A stretch of 64,000 bases of DNA from Lysinibacillus sp. JNUCC-52 (GTDB lineage Bacteria > Bacillota > Bacilli > Bacillales_A > Planococcaceae), in contig NZ_CP065546.1 in assembly GCF_015999545.1 (NCBI RefSeq), forward strand, positions 4,496,001 through 4,560,000, given 5' to 3'. The notes below the pieces were generated by a model. It was not told where the DNA came from. It worked only from the letters and a program-made list of their open reading frames with translations, and searched no databases. Of the stretch, positions 41,475-50,677 are shown piece after piece. The first letter of the stretch is position 1. Each line of letters opens with the position of its first letter. The position numbers were made by a program, and so were the translations under genes.

Positions 41475-43189
41475 AAATAAAAGGGATTGCTGTTTCCGAT
41501 GGTATCGCTGTAGCGAAAGCTTATTGTTTAGTTGAACCCGACTTGTCGTTTAAAAAAGAAAGGATTGAGGATATCGATGCAGAAAAGGATAGATTGCAAG
41601 AGGCGATTATCAAAGCAAAATTGGAATTAGAAAATATCCGCGCTATTGCCAATCGAAAATTCGGCGCTGAAAAGGCAGCTATTTTTTCCGCGCATTTATT
41701 GCTGTTAGCTGATCCAGAAATTATGGTAGCAATTGAAACAATAATTAATGATGGCTGGAATGCAGAATTTGCTGTCCAAAAAACCGCCAATACATATATT
41801 GAAATGTTTGAAGCAATGGAAAATGGATATATGCAAGAACGTGCGGCAGATATTCGCGATATTTCAACTCGCTTACTAGCTCATTTGATAGGTATAGAAA
41901 TAGCGGATTATAGCCGTATATCTACAGATGTCATTATTGTTGCGGAAGATTTAACTCCATCTATAACGGCCCAATTAGATACATCCTATGTAAAAGGCTT
42001 TATTACTAATATAGGGGGCGTAACTTCACATTCTGCTATTTTAGCGAGAATGATGGAGATTCCCGCTATTGTGGGCACTAAAACAGCCACGCAAGATATT
42101 GTGCAAGGGGCTCCAGTTATTATTGATAGTGCGAGTGGCAAAGTAATTATAAATGCTACGGAGGAAATACTCGATAATTACTTGGAGAAACAGAAAGCTT
42201 ACAATGAGAAGAAACAATTACTGAAGCAATACTGTTTTAGTGATAGCGTGAGCGCTGATGGTTATCGTGTAGAAATTGCAGGGAACATCGGGAAGCCAGA
42301 AGATGTGGAATCGATTATTGCAAATGGTGGGGATGGAATCGGACTATTTCGTACCGAATTTTTATATATGAATCGCCATGAATTGCCAACTGAAGAAGAG
42401 CAATTTATAGCGTACAAAACGGTTCTTGAAAAAATGCAAGGCAAACCTACTGTCGTTCGCACATTGGATATTGGTGGCGATAAAAACCTTCCTTATTTAA
42501 AACTAGAGCATGAGATGAATCCTTTTTTAGGTTATCGTGCAGTACGTCTCTGTTTAGACATGCGGGGCATTTTCCGTACGCAATTACGTGCCCTTTTAAG
42601 AGCAAGCATTTACGGTAATTTGAAAATAATGTTCCCAATGATTGCAACACTTGAAGAATTTAGAGAGGCAAAATCATTATTATTTGAGGAAAAACAAAAG
42701 CTTCTAAATGAAGGAATTGCAGTATCTAAAACGATTGAAGTAGGGATGATGGTTGAAATCCCATCTGCAGCAATTATTGCTGATATATTCGCGCAAGAGG
42801 CTGATTTTCTATCAATTGGAACGAATGATTTAATACAATATACTTTAGCAGCAGACCGTATGAATGAAAAAGTTTCGTATTTGTATCAGCCTTATCATCC
42901 TGCCATTTTAAGGCTTGTGAAAACAGTCATTGAGGCTGCACATAAAAATGGTAAATGGGTAGGAATGTGTGGTGAAATGGCTAGAGACGAAATAGCTATT
43001 CCGATTTTGTTGGCGCTTGGATTAGATGAATTTTCAATGAGTGCTCCGTCTATATTAAAGGCACGTGCACAAATTGCGAAATTAGCTAAAACGGAACTAA
43101 CTGAGCATCTTGAGCAAATATTTAAACTAACGACAGCGCTTGAAGTAGAAGGTTACGTTAAAAAGTATTTATTAAAATCGTGTCAATAA
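41468..43189 (+). CDS. ptsI: PTS enzyme I (phosphoenolpyruvate-protein phosphotransferase)
   Basis: A 573-residue EI. The N-terminal phospho-His domain has GGVTSHSAILARMMEIPAIVG with the active His; the C-terminal PEP-binding barrel has NGGDGIGLFRTEFLYM, PTVVRTLDIGGDKNLPYL, and EVGMMVEIPSAAI/FLSIGTNDLIQYTLA. It starts the phosphate chain PEP to EI to HPr to FruA. An imperfect terminator lies after it, so downstream genes may be expressed at a different level. Confidence 0.96.
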   Translation: MLEIKGIAVSDGIAVAKAYCLVEPDLSFKKERIEDIDAEKDRLQEAIIKAKLELENIRAIANRKFGAEKAAIFSAHLLLLADPEIMVAIETIINDGWNAEFAVQKTANTYIEMFEAMENGYMQERAADIRDISTRLLAHLIGIEIADYSRISTDVIIVAEDLTPSITAQLDTSYVKGFITNIGGVTSHSAILARMMEIPAIVGTKTATQDIVQGAPVIIDSASGKVIINATEEILDNYLEKQKAYNEKKQLLKQYCFSDSVSADGYRVEIAGNIGKPEDVESIIANGGDGIGLFRTEFLYMNRHELPTEEEQFIAYKTVLEKMQGKPTVVRTLDIGGDKNLPYLKLEHEMNPFLGYRAVRLCLDMRGIFRTQLRALLRASIYGNLKIMFPMIATLEEFREAKSLLFEEKQKLLNEGIAVSKTIEVGMMVEIPSAAIIADIFAQEADFLSIGTNDLIQYTLAADRMNEKVSYLYQPYHPAILRLVKTVIEAAHKNGKWVGMCGEMARDEIAIPILLALGLDEFSMSAPSILKARAQIAKLAKTELTEHLEQIFKLTTALEVEGYVKKYLLKSCQ

Positions 43190-43209
43190 AATTTATAGTT
43201 AAATTAGGC

Positions 43210-43252
43210 TGTAGCTAAAGTCGAAGTTTTCGAGTTTAACTGCAATTTTTTT
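43210..43252 (+). terminator. Internal terminator between ptsI and fruR
   Basis: TGTAGCTAAAGTCGAA pairs with TTCGAGTTTAACTGCA with three mismatches or U-G pairs, followed by a seven-T run. It could attenuate read-through into fruRKA. Confidence 0.6.
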
Positions 43253-43278
43253 ATAACATAACAAGAGGGTGTAGGCTT

Positions 43279-44031
43279 ATTATTACAGCGGAACGACATC
43301 ATATTATTTTAGATTTATTAACTTCTAATGGTGTAGTGGAGTTGCAGAATTTAGTGCTAAGAACGAAAACATCCGAGTCAACGATTAGGAGAGATTTAGC
43401 ACTTTTAGAAGAGCAAGGACTACTGAAGCGGATTCATGGAGGAGCAACGCATCCTTCTTCCAAAATTGATGAGCCAACAATCCATGATAAATCATCCATC
43501 AACCTTTATGATAAGCAAATCATTGCTAAAGCTGCCGCGAGCATGATTCGTGACGGAGATTGTGTTTATTTTGATGCAGGATCGACTGTTTCTGAAATGA
43601 TTCCTTTTGTCAAAAATAAAAAAATCATCGTTGTAACGAATGGCTTGATGCATGTTGATGCATTAACGTCAGCCAATATCCCGACCTATATATTAGGCGG
43701 AAGAATAAAAATGAATACGAAAGCAATAGTTGGCACTGTAGCGCAAGAAAATTTAAAACAGTATCGATTTGATAAGTGCTTTTTAGGTATGAACGGCGTT
43801 GATGTAAAGTATGGATTTACAACGCCTGATCCTGAAGAAGCTGCGCTTAAGAAAACTGCAATGCAATTAGCTGAAGAAACGTTTGTTTTGGCTGATAAGA
43901 GTAAGTTCTCAGAAATATTTTTTGCAAAAGTAGCGGAGATAGAAAAGGCAAGCATTATGACAACGAATGTGGATAATGACACTATTAAAGAATACTTAGA
44001 AAAAACAAGCTTGAAGGTTGTGACATCATGA
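43279..44031 (+). CDS. fruR: DeoR-family fructose operon repressor FruR, ATT start
   Basis: A 250-residue regulator. An in-frame ATT at 43279 (or 43282) seven bases after AGAGGGTG gives IITAERHHIILDLL, the normal DeoR beginning, and restores the whole helix-turn-helix (VELQNLVLRTKTSESTIRRDLALLEEQGLLKRIHGGA). The first ordinary start, GTG at 43336, would cut off the first helix and has no site. The C-terminal sugar-phosphate domain has YFDAGSTVSEMIP and VTNGLMHVDAL. It likely represses the operon and responds to fructose 1-phosphate. Overlaps fruK by four bases. Confidence 0.85.
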   Translation: MITAERHHIILDLLTSNGVVELQNLVLRTKTSESTIRRDLALLEEQGLLKRIHGGATHPSSKIDEPTIHDKSSINLYDKQIIAKAAASMIRDGDCVYFDAGSTVSEMIPFVKNKKIIVVTNGLMHVDALTSANIPTYILGGRIKMNTKAIVGTVAQENLKQYRFDKCFLGMNGVDVKYGFTTPDPEEAALKKTAMQLAEETFVLADKSKFSEIFFAKVAEIEKASIMTTNVDNDTIKEYLEKTSLKVVTS

Positions 44032-44939
44032 TTTATACAGTAACACTTAATCCCTCTATTGACTTAGTTGTTGAGGTGGCCAATTTTCAAATCAATCAAA
44101 TCAATCGTATTGAGCGTGAGCGTAAATTTCCAGGTGGAAAAGGAATCAATGTATCTCGTGTTTTAAACACGATTGGCGTCCCTTCTGTCGCATTAGGTTT
44201 TATTGGAGGCTTTACAGGAGCATTCATTCAAGGCGCGTTAGAAAGTGAAGGGATTCAAACAGATTTGGTAAAAATACAGGAAGATACTCGAATAAACATC
44301 AAGCTGAAAACAGGGAAAGAGACTGAAATGAATGCTCAAGGACCTGCTCTAACCGAACAAAATATACGGGAGTTATATAAAAAGTTAGAGAGCTTACAAC
44401 AAGGCGATTTTTTAGTTTTAGCAGGCAGCATCCCTCCTTCACTGCCTAAAACCTTTTATTCAGATTTAACAAGGATGTATCGTACACGTGGAGTGAAAGT
44501 TGTAGTGGATGCGGGTGGAAATGTTTTGGCTGAAGTATTACAAAATAAGCCCTTTTTAGTAAAACCGAATCATCATGAGTTAAGCGATTTGTTCGGCGTT
44601 GCAATTAAGACGTTTGATGAAATCATTTCATACGGTAAAAAAGTTGTAGAAATGGGAGCTGAAAATGTGATTGTTTCAATGGCTGGCGATGGCGCACTGC
44701 TATTTACAAATGGTGAAGTTTACAAGGCTTCTATACCGAAAGGTGAAGTGGTGAATTCTGTAGGAGCAGGTGACTCGTTAGTAGCAGGCTTTATTGGCAC
44801 TTATGCGAAAGAGCAAAACTTTAGTAAAGCATTCCAAATGGCTGTTGCAAGCGGAAGTGCTACTACTTTTAGCGAAGATTTAGCTTCAAAAGAAAAAATT
44901 GATTTTTTATTTGATCAAGTAACTATCAAAAAAATTTAA
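44028..44939 (+). CDS. fruK: 1-phosphofructokinase
   Basis: A 303-residue PfkB-family sugar kinase. TLNPSIDLVVEV at the N-terminus, PGGKGINVSRVL (substrate loop) and NSVGAGDSLVAGF, with the catalytic Asp and ATP anion hole, are intact. Converts fructose 1-phosphate to fructose 1,6-bisphosphate. ATG overlaps the fruR stop (ATGA), so expression is coupled. Confidence 0.95.
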   Translation: MIYTVTLNPSIDLVVEVANFQINQINRIERERKFPGGKGINVSRVLNTIGVPSVALGFIGGFTGAFIQGALESEGIQTDLVKIQEDTRINIKLKTGKETEMNAQGPALTEQNIRELYKKLESLQQGDFLVLAGSIPPSLPKTFYSDLTRMYRTRGVKVVVDAGGNVLAEVLQNKPFLVKPNHHELSDLFGVAIKTFDEIISYGKKVVEMGAENVIVSMAGDGALLFTNGEVYKASIPKGEVVNSVGAGDSLVAGFIGTYAKEQNFSKAFQMAVASGSATTFSEDLASKEKIDFLFDQVTIKKI

Positions 44940-44959
44940 TATAGGTGGTGTAGTCGACT

Positions 44960-46816
44960 ATGAAAATTACGGATTTATTAAAAAAAGATACCGTTATTAT
45001 CGATTTGGCTGCTACTAGCAAAGATGCAGCTATAGATGAAATGGCTAAAAAATTACATATAGCTGGATGTTTAAACAATTTTGATGGATTTAAAGAAGCG
45101 ATCTTAAAGAGAGAATATCAGAGTACTACTGGTATCGGGGAAGGGATTGCGATTCCTCATGCAAAAACAGATGCAGTAAAAACACCATCCATTTTATTTG
45201 CAAAATCTGCGAAAGGTGTAGATTATGAATCATTAGATGGACAACCAGCCCATCTATTATTTATGATTGCAGCAAGTGATGGTACTAATAATGAGCATCT
45301 TGAAACATTATCTCGTCTTTCTTCCTTATTGATGGATACAACGTTGCGCGAGAATTTATTAGCGGCGCAATCTCCAGAAGATGTGATTCGTATAATTGAA
45401 GCGAAAGAAAATGAAGAAGAAACTGCAAAAAAGAAAGACAGAGAGCGACTAATTCTAGCTGTAACTGCATGTCCTACAGGTATTGCTCATACATATATGG
45501 CTGCTGATGCATTACAGGCAAAAGCAAAAGAAAGAGGAATTGCAATAAAAGTTGAAACAAATGGTTCAACTGGAATTAAGAACGCTTTAACTGCAAAGGA
45601 AATTGACAAAGCAACAGCGATTATCGTTGCAGCCGATAAGCAAGTTGAAATGAGCCGTTTTGACGGTAAACATGTCATTAAAGTACCTGTTGCAGCGGGT
45701 ATTCGTAAACCAGATGAGTTGCTTGACCGTGCTTTAAATCAAGATGCACCAATTTTTAATGTAACACGTGAATCTAGTGGCAATACTGAAGAAGGCATTA
45801 CTGAAAATAGGTTCAAAGAATACTTCTATAAACCATTGATGAACGGTATCTCTAATATGTTACCGTTTGTTGTTGGTGGCGGTTTATTAATTGCTTTATC
45901 TTTCTTAATCGGAGGAATTAATGCTGAAGGACTTTTTGCTGAAGCTCTAAATTTAATAGGTGGTGGAAATGCCTTTGCATTACTTATACCCGTATTAGCT
46001 GGATTTATTGCAATGGGGATTGCTGATCGTCTTGGTTTAGCGCCTGGTATGGTTGGTGGTTTCTTAGCTGCTTCAGGTGGTGCGGGATTTTTAGGGGGAT
46101 TAGTGGCAGGGTTTTTAGCAGGTTATGTTGTTTTAGGCTTAATAAAACTATTTTCTCATTTACCTCAGTCATTCGAGGGAATCAAGCCTGTACTGCTATA
46201 TCCATTTTTTAGCATGGTGATTGTCGGCTTCATTATGATATTTGTTGTGAATACCCCTGTGAAATGGATAATGGATGGATTAACTGCATGGTTAAATAGT
46301 TTAAGCGGAACAAATATCATATTTTTAGGTATTATCCTTGCGGGGATGATGGCAGTTGATATGGGGGGCCCAATTAATAAGGCGGCCTTCACATTCGGTA
46401 TAGCGATGATCGATGCAGGTCATTATGCTCCTCAGGCAGCAGTCATGATTGGTGGTATGATTCCACCGCTTGGTTTAGCCCTCGCTACAACATTCTTTAA
46501 AAAGAAATTTACGCTAGCTCAACGTGATGCTGGTAAAACAAACTTTGTTATGGGTCTTTCCTTCATTACAGAAGGAGCAATTCCATTTGCAGCAGCAGAT
46601 CCGATACGTGTTATCGTTAGTTCTGTTATCGGTGCAGCAATTGCTGGTGGTTTAGCTTTATATTTTGGCTGTACACTTCAAGCTCCACACGGTGGTATCT
46701 TTGTCATTTGGGCCGTGAAAAACCCACTTATGTACCTAGTGTCGTTAGTAGTTGGTGCAGTGGTTACGGCTGCTATCGTTGGATTGTGGAAAAAGCCACT
46801 TGTAGAAAAAATGTAA
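44960..46816 (+). CDS. fruA: Fructose-specific PTS enzyme IIABC
   Basis: A 618-residue permease/kinase with three domains. EIIA (about 1-145) has GIGEGIAIPHAKTDAVK with the phospho-His; EIIB (about 165-265) has VTACPTGIAHTYMAADALQ with the phospho-Cys; EIIC (about 285-615) has about nine spans including NMLPFVVGGGLLIAL and GAIPFAAADPIRV. It imports fructose as fructose 1-phosphate, the FruK substrate. Last gene of the HPr-EI-FruR-FruK-FruA locus. Confidence 0.95.
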   Translation: MKITDLLKKDTVIIDLAATSKDAAIDEMAKKLHIAGCLNNFDGFKEAILKREYQSTTGIGEGIAIPHAKTDAVKTPSILFAKSAKGVDYESLDGQPAHLLFMIAASDGTNNEHLETLSRLSSLLMDTTLRENLLAAQSPEDVIRIIEAKENEEETAKKKDRERLILAVTACPTGIAHTYMAADALQAKAKERGIAIKVETNGSTGIKNALTAKEIDKATAIIVAADKQVEMSRFDGKHVIKVPVAAGIRKPDELLDRALNQDAPIFNVTRESSGNTEEGITENRFKEYFYKPLMNGISNMLPFVVGGGLLIALSFLIGGINAEGLFAEALNLIGGGNAFALLIPVLAGFIAMGIADRLGLAPGMVGGFLAASGGAGFLGGLVAGFLAGYVVLGLIKLFSHLPQSFEGIKPVLLYPFFSMVIVGFIMIFVVNTPVKWIMDGLTAWLNSLSGTNIIFLGIILAGMMAVDMGGPINKAAFTFGIAMIDAGHYAPQAAVMIGGMIPPLGLALATTFFKKKFTLAQRDAGKTNFVMGLSFITEGAIPFAAADPIRVIVSSVIGAAIAGGLALYFGCTLQAPHGGIFVIWAVKNPLMYLVSLVVGAVVTAAIVGLWKKPLVEKM

Positions 46817-47019
46817 TGTATATAAAAAAACAATTCAAAACTGAAAAAATAAACTTAACAATTTGCTCGCTTCGTTTTGAAAAGAGGGATTATAATCAAT
46901 GACCGAGCTGTATTCAAAAAATGAAAAGCGTCTTTCCTAAGCTAAACCTTCCTTTTTATAGTATAATAAGCATAACAACAGCATTTGCTTGCGATGCGTA
47001 GTGGAAAGGATGATATTGT

Positions 47020-47427
47020 ATGGCAGAGAAAGTAGGACAATCTTTCGTACAACCAACTCCTTCTGGTAAAGAAGAGCTTGGGAAAATTGAAGTAGCTGCA
47101 GAAGTGATTGAAATTGTAGCTGGAATCGCGGTTAACGAGGTAGAGGGTATCGCAGCAACTCGTGGCAATATTGCAACTGGCGTCGTTGAACGTTTCGGTA
47201 AAAAAGTACACAATAAAGGCATTAAATCAGGTGTCACAGAAAATGGAGAAATCGCTATTGATGTATTTTGCTCTGTAAAATATGGCTATGCGATTCCGAA
47301 AGTGGCAAAGGATGTACAAACGCAAATTCGCCAAGCAATTTTAAATATGACTGCACTTGAAACAGCCGAGGTGAATGTACATATTACAGGTATTCACTTC
47401 GAAAAAGAGGAAGTAATGATACAATAA
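47020..47427 (+). CDS. yqhY: Asp23/Gls24-family protein YqhY
   Basis: A 135-residue cytoplasmic protein. GKIEVAAEVIEIVAGIAVNEVEGIAATRG and VDVFCSVKYGYAIPKVAKDVQ-like residues (IDVFCSVKYGYAIPKV) are the family's marks. In B. subtilis yqhY lies between accC and nusB and influences acetyl-CoA carboxylase activity; here it has been separated from both by insertions. SD AAAGGA. Bidirectional terminator at 47431. Confidence 0.92.
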   Translation: MAEKVGQSFVQPTPSGKEELGKIEVAAEVIEIVAGIAVNEVEGIAATRGNIATGVVERFGKKVHNKGIKSGVTENGEIAIDVFCSVKYGYAIPKVAKDVQTQIRQAILNMTALETAEVNVHITGIHFEKEEVMIQ

Positions 47428-47430
47428 TTA

Positions 47431-47495
47431 AAAAAAGAGGGGCTGCCAGCGTGGTGAATATTTCACCATAGCAGGCAACTCCTCTTTTTTATTTT
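47431..47495. terminator. Bidirectional terminator between yqhY and the efflux gene
   Basis: AAAAAAGAGG ... CCTCTTTTTT form the outer stem (inner GGGGCTGCC with GGCAACTCC and GGTGAA with TTCACC), with A and T runs on opposite sides. Confidence 0.85.
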
Positions 47496-47515
47496 GTGAT
47501 TAACAACTTTAACAG

Positions 47516-48685
47516 TTATAAAGCGATATCTTTTGGTTTCCTCCAGAAAAATGCGAGGATAATACCGAAAACTAAGACGATTGTAGCGAAGTAATATGGA
47601 TAGTTTAAATCAATGTCGAATAACATGCCTCCAATGATTGGTCCAAAAATATTTCCGAGACTTGTGAACATTGAGTTCATTCCTCCGACAAAGCCTTGCT
47701 CATTCCCCGCGATTTTAGATAAATAAGAAGTAACGGCAGGTCTGATTAAATCGAAGCCAACAAAAATAAAGAATGTAACAAATAATATGGCGAAATAATG
47801 ATTAACCATTGTCATCGCAAATGTCAGTACAGCAGAAAGGATGAGTGAGTATCGAATTACGTTGATTTCGCCCATTTTCTTTGTAAGCCAATCAAATAAT
47901 AACAACTGTGCAAGTGCGCCAATAATTCCACTTCCGGTAATAATAATGGCAATATCCGATGGTGTAAATGCAAATTTATGATCGACGAATAAACTAAAGA
48001 GTGATTCGAATGCTGCTAGACCAAAGGAAAGGACAAAAATAAGCACAAACGCGATAAAGTATAAAGGACTAAAAACACGCTTTGCACTGCTTAAAATAGA
48101 TGGAGCAGCTTCAGTGTCATCCATTGCACGTGTAGGTTCTTTTAATAGTGTAAACGATAATATTGCCGCTATAAAACCGAGTACACCTGCAGCGTAAAAA
48201 GGTATACGTGTGCCGAATTCTGCTAAAAATCCACCGAGTCCTGGTCCGATAATAAAACCAGTGCTAATCGCTGCACTCATATAGCCGAGTGCTTTTGGAC
48301 GCTGTGCCATTGTTGTGATATCGGCGATAAATGCAGTTACTGCGGGCATGATAAAAGCAGCACTTACACCACCAAGCATGCGTGATATAAATAAAATTTC
48401 AATTGAGCGGCCCATCCCGAATAAAAGTTCTGAAAGTCCAAAAATAATTAGACCAACAACAATCATAACTTTTCGACCAACGCGATCGACTAGTCTTCCT
48501 GCGATTGGCGATACAATAAGTTGGGTAATGGCAAATGCTGCAACCATATAGCCAACGACAGAGCCTGTTATATTCAGTTCATTCATGATAGTTGGCAATA
48601 CGGGAATAACCAATCCTATCCCTAAAAAGGCAATGAATAAATTGGATAACAAAATAGTTAAGGTTAAAGCTTGTTTCTTGTTCAT
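47516..48685 (-). CDS. MFS multidrug efflux pump, Bmr/NorA-like
   Basis: A 389-residue, 12-span antiporter of the DHA1 family. Start ATG after AAGGAGAG (an upstream frame to 48715 is not needed). GIGLVIPVLPTIMNELN, AGRLVDRVGRKVMI (loop 2-3 motif A) and GFIIGPGLGGFLA (motif C of drug:H+ antiporters) are seen. It faces a BmrR/BltR-like regulator gene at 48908 on the same strand and has a MerR-type promoter with a 19-base spacer. Confidence 0.88.
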   Translation of the reverse strand: MNKKQALTLTILLSNLFIAFLGIGLVIPVLPTIMNELNITGSVVGYMVAAFAITQLIVSPIAGRLVDRVGRKVMIVVGLIIFGLSELLFGMGRSIEILFISRMLGGVSAAFIMPAVTAFIADITTMAQRPKALGYMSAAISTGFIIGPGLGGFLAEFGTRIPFYAAGVLGFIAAILSFTLLKEPTRAMDDTEAAPSILSSAKRVFSPLYFIAFVLIFVLSFGLAAFESLFSLFVDHKFAFTPSDIAIIITGSGIIGALAQLLLFDWLTKKMGEINVIRYSLILSAVLTFAMTMVNHYFAILFVTFFIFVGFDLIRPAVTSYLSKIAGNEQGFVGGMNSMFTSLGNIFGPIIGGMLFDIDLNYPYYFATIVLVFGIILAFFWRKPKDIAL

Positions 48686-48750
48686 TTTTCTCTCCTTCAA
48701 CATTTCACAATACATGAGATTGATAATCTACTAGAAGATTTCCATCTAAT

Positions 48751-48781
48751 ACAATAAACCCTATAGTAACTATAGGGTCAA
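48751..48781 (-). promoter_or_regulatory. MerR-type promoter of the efflux gene
   Basis: On the minus strand TTGACC and TATTGT are 19 bases apart and the spacer contains the dyad ACCCTATAGT/ACTATAGGGT. Over-long spacers with a dyad between the -35 and -10 are the signature of promoters activated by MerR-family regulators. Confidence 0.85.
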
Positions 48782-48907
48782 AAGATTTGTTTTAATTTTT
48801 GTTATTACTTTCTAGGCATTATTAGTGTGCAAGTAAAACGCAATAGTTATACAGTATACATCCATTAAAAACCTGTTAAAAGAGGGGTTAAAGCGCAAAA
48901 GAGAAGG

Positions 48908-49747
48908 CTAAATAGCATTTTGTCTAATTTTTAATTCGACAATAAATTTCTTTTCACGCTCAGATGAAATTGTTGTAGGCATATAAAATTCGTAAACGGT
49001 TGATTCAAATGATGCTTTCTGAGAATCTACATGTTTTTTAAGCTTTTCATAAAAAGAAAAATACGTATCGGGATGGTAAATAAAAGCGATGCAAGCATAC
49101 TTACCTCCTGGTACAATCGTTTGCTTTACGTTAGCAGACAGTTTAGAAAAAGTCCGTTCCGTTAATAGTGGTGTGAATATTGCATCATAAATAATATCAT
49201 TCACATCTTGATAATGCGCGAGCGGAAAAATACATCCATATCGACTATTTAAGACACTTCCTTCGTTTTCAATGATTTTTGTTAATGTTCCATAATACGT
49301 ATTGGTGCTAGATGTAGGCGTAAGTTCAGTCGTAGTAACTTGTAATATAGGCATTTCTTCTTCAAAACGTGTATATACCTCTCCGAAGATTGGAATTTCA
49401 ATTTGCTCTTGCATCTGTTTTTTCGTTTTTAATAAGGTATATTTCACTTCGTTGAGTCGTGAAATTTTCTCCTCCAAACGTTGCTCTTGGTGTTCTAAAA
49501 AGCCAAGTAGCTCCTCAGATGTCAGCATAAGTGCCTTTTTTATATCCTCTAGCGATGTGCCAATGTATTTGAGCGATTTAATGATATCTAAATAAAAAAT
49601 CTGACTATCTTTATAATAGCGATAATTGCTAGCGGAATCTGTATAAGCAGGTTTAAACAAATCAATTTGGTCATAATATCGCAGTGTTTGCACAGATAGA
49701 TTTGCTAATTTTGCGACCTCACCAATAGTATAATAATGTTCTTTCAT
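48908..49747 (-). CDS. MerR-family multidrug-sensing activator, BmrR/BltR-like
   Basis: A 279-residue regulator. ATG six bases after GGAGG. The N-terminal MerR DNA-binding domain is complete (YYTIGEVAKLANLSVQTLRYYDQIDLFKP), followed by a dimerisation helix (about 80-115, LGFLEHQEQRLEEKI) and a C-terminal effector-binding GyrI-like domain (YGTLTKIIE, GGKYACIAFIYH, YEFYMP). It should twist and activate the 19-base-spacer promoter of the adjoining efflux gene when bound to lipophilic cations. Confidence 0.9.
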   Translation of the reverse strand: MKEHYYTIGEVAKLANLSVQTLRYYDQIDLFKPAYTDSASNYRYYKDSQIFYLDIIKSLKYIGTSLEDIKKALMLTSEELLGFLEHQEQRLEEKISRLNEVKYTLLKTKKQMQEQIEIPIFGEVYTRFEEEMPILQVTTTELTPTSSTNTYYGTLTKIIENEGSVLNSRYGCIFPLAHYQDVNDIIYDAIFTPLLTERTFSKLSANVKQTIVPGGKYACIAFIYHPDTYFSFYEKLKKHVDSQKASFESTVYEFYMPTTISSEREKKFIVELKIRQNAI

Positions 49748-50262
49748 AGTTGGCCTCCACTAGTGTTAATGTAGCATTTGCTTTTAGTTTATTTTTAGAC
49801 ATAAAGGTTTATTGAAAGTATTATAGAACATTTTAGACTTCTATCCATTACAAAATATAATGTAGCTCATAATAATAAGGAAGTTAATAATTATGTCAAT
49901 AAAATGAAGACGGAGTTTTAAATAATTTCGGCTGAAAAAGAAAATGCTTTAGTCATGTTGTACAAGGTTTCTTAAGTTAAGCATTTTGTTTTCAATTACA
50001 GAAAAAATTTGAATCAGCTAGGATTGTCTACGATTTGGGGAACCTTAAATGGTGTTTTTCCGTATTAATAAATGAAAGATTTATTAAAGAAAAAACAAAG
50101 GTAGCATTTCTTTTTATTCATATCAACAAAGTTGAAGAGAAAAATAAGTAGAAAGTTGCTTGAAAAAGGTTTCAGATTATTGAAAACTTGCTTGAATTCG
50201 TGTTTCTCGTATGAATTTATGCTATTATAAACCTTAATGCCACTTAAGAAGGAGAGCTTTAC
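49748..50262. other. Gene-free interval before nusB
   Basis: No gene is supported. AAAATGCTT (49941) and AAGCATTTT (49979) can pair across a long loop and are followed by GTTTTC. The promoter of the nusB operon must lie near 50220; TATTAT-like boxes are present but not convincing. Confidence 0.5.
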
Positions 50263-50643
50263 ATGAAACGACATGAAGCACGTGAAAAAGCGTTGCAAGT
50301 TTTGTTTCAGCTAGACAATACTGATCTTACAGTCGAAGAAGCAAAAGAACATATTAAAGGTCAACCTACAAATGCTTTCTACGAAAAGATTATTAATGGA
50401 ACAGCTGAACATTTAGAGGAAATTGATGCGGCATTATCGCAGCATCTAGAAAAGTGGTCACTTGCCCGTCTACCGAAAATTGAGAGAACAGTTTTAAGAC
50501 TAGCTGTATATGAACTTTTATACATGCAAGAAACACCAAAAAGAGTAGTACTTAATGAAGCAATCGAGTTATGCAAAACATTTGGAGACGATGGTTCGTC
50601 GAAATTTGTCAATGGCGTACTTTCTAAATTTACAGAACAATAA
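50263..50643 (+). CDS. nusB: Transcription antitermination factor NusB
   Basis: A 126-residue all-helical protein. Starts MKRHEAREKALQVLFQLD, with KWSLARLPKIERTVLRLAVYELLY and VVLNEAIELCKTFGDDGSSKFVNGVL being the conserved RNA/S10-binding regions. Acts with NusE on rrn boxA. SD AAGGAGAG. In Bacillales it directly follows yqhY; here the efflux pair separates them. Confidence 0.95.
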   Translation: MKRHEAREKALQVLFQLDNTDLTVEEAKEHIKGQPTNAFYEKIINGTAEHLEEIDAALSQHLEKWSLARLPKIERTVLRLAVYELLYMQETPKRVVLNEAIELCKTFGDDGSSKFVNGVLSKFTEQ

Positions 50644-50677
50644 AAACGTGTTGAATTGGAAGGAGTAACTAAGGTTT

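Noticed and set aside
43336-44031. FruR starting at GTG 43336
   Set aside because: This start removes the first helix of the DNA-binding domain and has no ribosome binding site.
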